Below are positions 23,377 to 23,669 of a stretch of 23,669 nucleotides of DNA, one piece after another. The stretch comes from Aquirhabdus sp. Lineage in GTDB: Bacteria; Pseudomonadota; Gammaproteobacteria; Pseudomonadales; Moraxellaceae. The notes below the pieces were generated by a model. That model saw nothing but the letters and a program-made list of their open reading frames with translations, searched no databases and was not told the origin of the DNA. The DNA lies in contig JASLGO010000103.1 of assembly GCA_030150135.1 (NCBI GenBank), positions 1 through 23,669 of the forward strand, written 5' to 3'. Position 1 is the first letter of the stretch, and the number at the start of each line of letters is the position of its first letter. A program made the position numbers and the translations under genes.

Positions 23377-23669
23377 ATGAAATTGACCGTCCAAACCTAT
23401 CTTGCACTATCACTATGCGCTTTGTCGTTATCGGCTTGGGCGGGTCGTCCCATGTTTACCGATGATGCAACACTGACCATTGCACAGACATGCCAAATTG
23501 AAAACTGGTTCTTTCATAACAAAACCATCAACCAATTCACCACATTACCAGCCTGTAATCCGACGGGTAACTTTGAAATCACAGGTGGGTTTACAGCGAC
23601 TGACTATATCAACGTCAGCAAGCAAGACAGCTATCATTTACAAGGCAAAACCTTATTTGTGCCACTTGA
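23377..23669 (+). CDS. Exported, probably outer-membrane protein, 5' part (cut by window edge)
   Basis: ATG 23377 opens a frame of 97 complete codons that is still open at the window end and is too incomplete to be listed by simple frame calling. It begins with a signal peptide, MKLTVQTYLALSLCALSLSA then WA, with likely cleavage before GRPM. The mature start, GRPMFTDDATLTIAQTCQIE, then LPACNPTGNFEITGGF, resembles a family of outer-membrane beta-barrel proteins that begin with RPL.TDDA...C..E and an ACN..G..E motif. Two Cys (C39, C60) may pair. It is divergent from aceE. Full length, function and family need the rest of the gene. Confidence 0.7.
   Translation, partial: MKLTVQTYLALSLCALSLSAWAGRPMFTDDATLTIAQTCQIENWFFHNKTINQFTTLPACNPTGNFEITGGFTATDYINVSKQDSYHLQGKTLFVPL

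Overview
The window looks like chromosomal DNA of a gammaproteobacterium, most likely a member of the Moraxellaceae (Acinetobacter relatives). Evidence: metG and apbC/mrp diverge at the left edge as in Acinetobacter; the pyruvate dehydrogenase E1 is the homodimeric gammaproteobacterial type with a two-lipoyl E2; guaB is not followed by guaA; base composition is moderate, with AT-rich gaps. The family assignment is inference from gene content. No CRISPR array, tRNA, rRNA, integrase or transposase gene was seen.

Layout. 1-190: the first codons of metG (minus) and the divergent promoter region with apbC. 191-1450: apbC, ending at a hairpin shared with a convergent, AT-rich accessory gene (1551-2363). 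2438-5681: a minus-strand cluster of rsmE, waaA and prfB; prfB carries the classical +1 programmed frameshift, so its true 5' end lies outside the simple open frame. 5682-6050: a gene-free stretch with a repeat-like sequence. 6051-8956: an HPP-CBS membrane protein and recJ. 9035-10084: two exported histidine-rich proteins, one of them half histidine after signal cleavage. 10361-12525: pdxH and glmM. 12728-13465: a Nudix-like gene on the plus strand. 13462-15402: a large TM2-TPR protein, probably accessory. 15523-16989: guaB. 17164-18578: three small envelope proteins. 18603-23104: aceF and aceE. 23377 to the end: the start of an exported, probably outer-membrane protein.

Most of the window is housekeeping: translation (metG, prfB, rsmE), envelope precursors (waaA, glmM), cofactor and nucleotide synthesis (pdxH, guaB, apbC), repair (recJ) and pyruvate oxidation (aceEF). 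I found no complete new multi-gene system. The items most worth a second look are two copies of a folded inverted-repeat element, each placed 3-4 bases after a stop codon; the paired His-rich exported proteins; a 12-bp perfect inverted repeat that contains the recJ start codon; the TM2-TPR fusion; and an accessory zinc-ribbon gene with a 16-bp palindrome at its 5' end.
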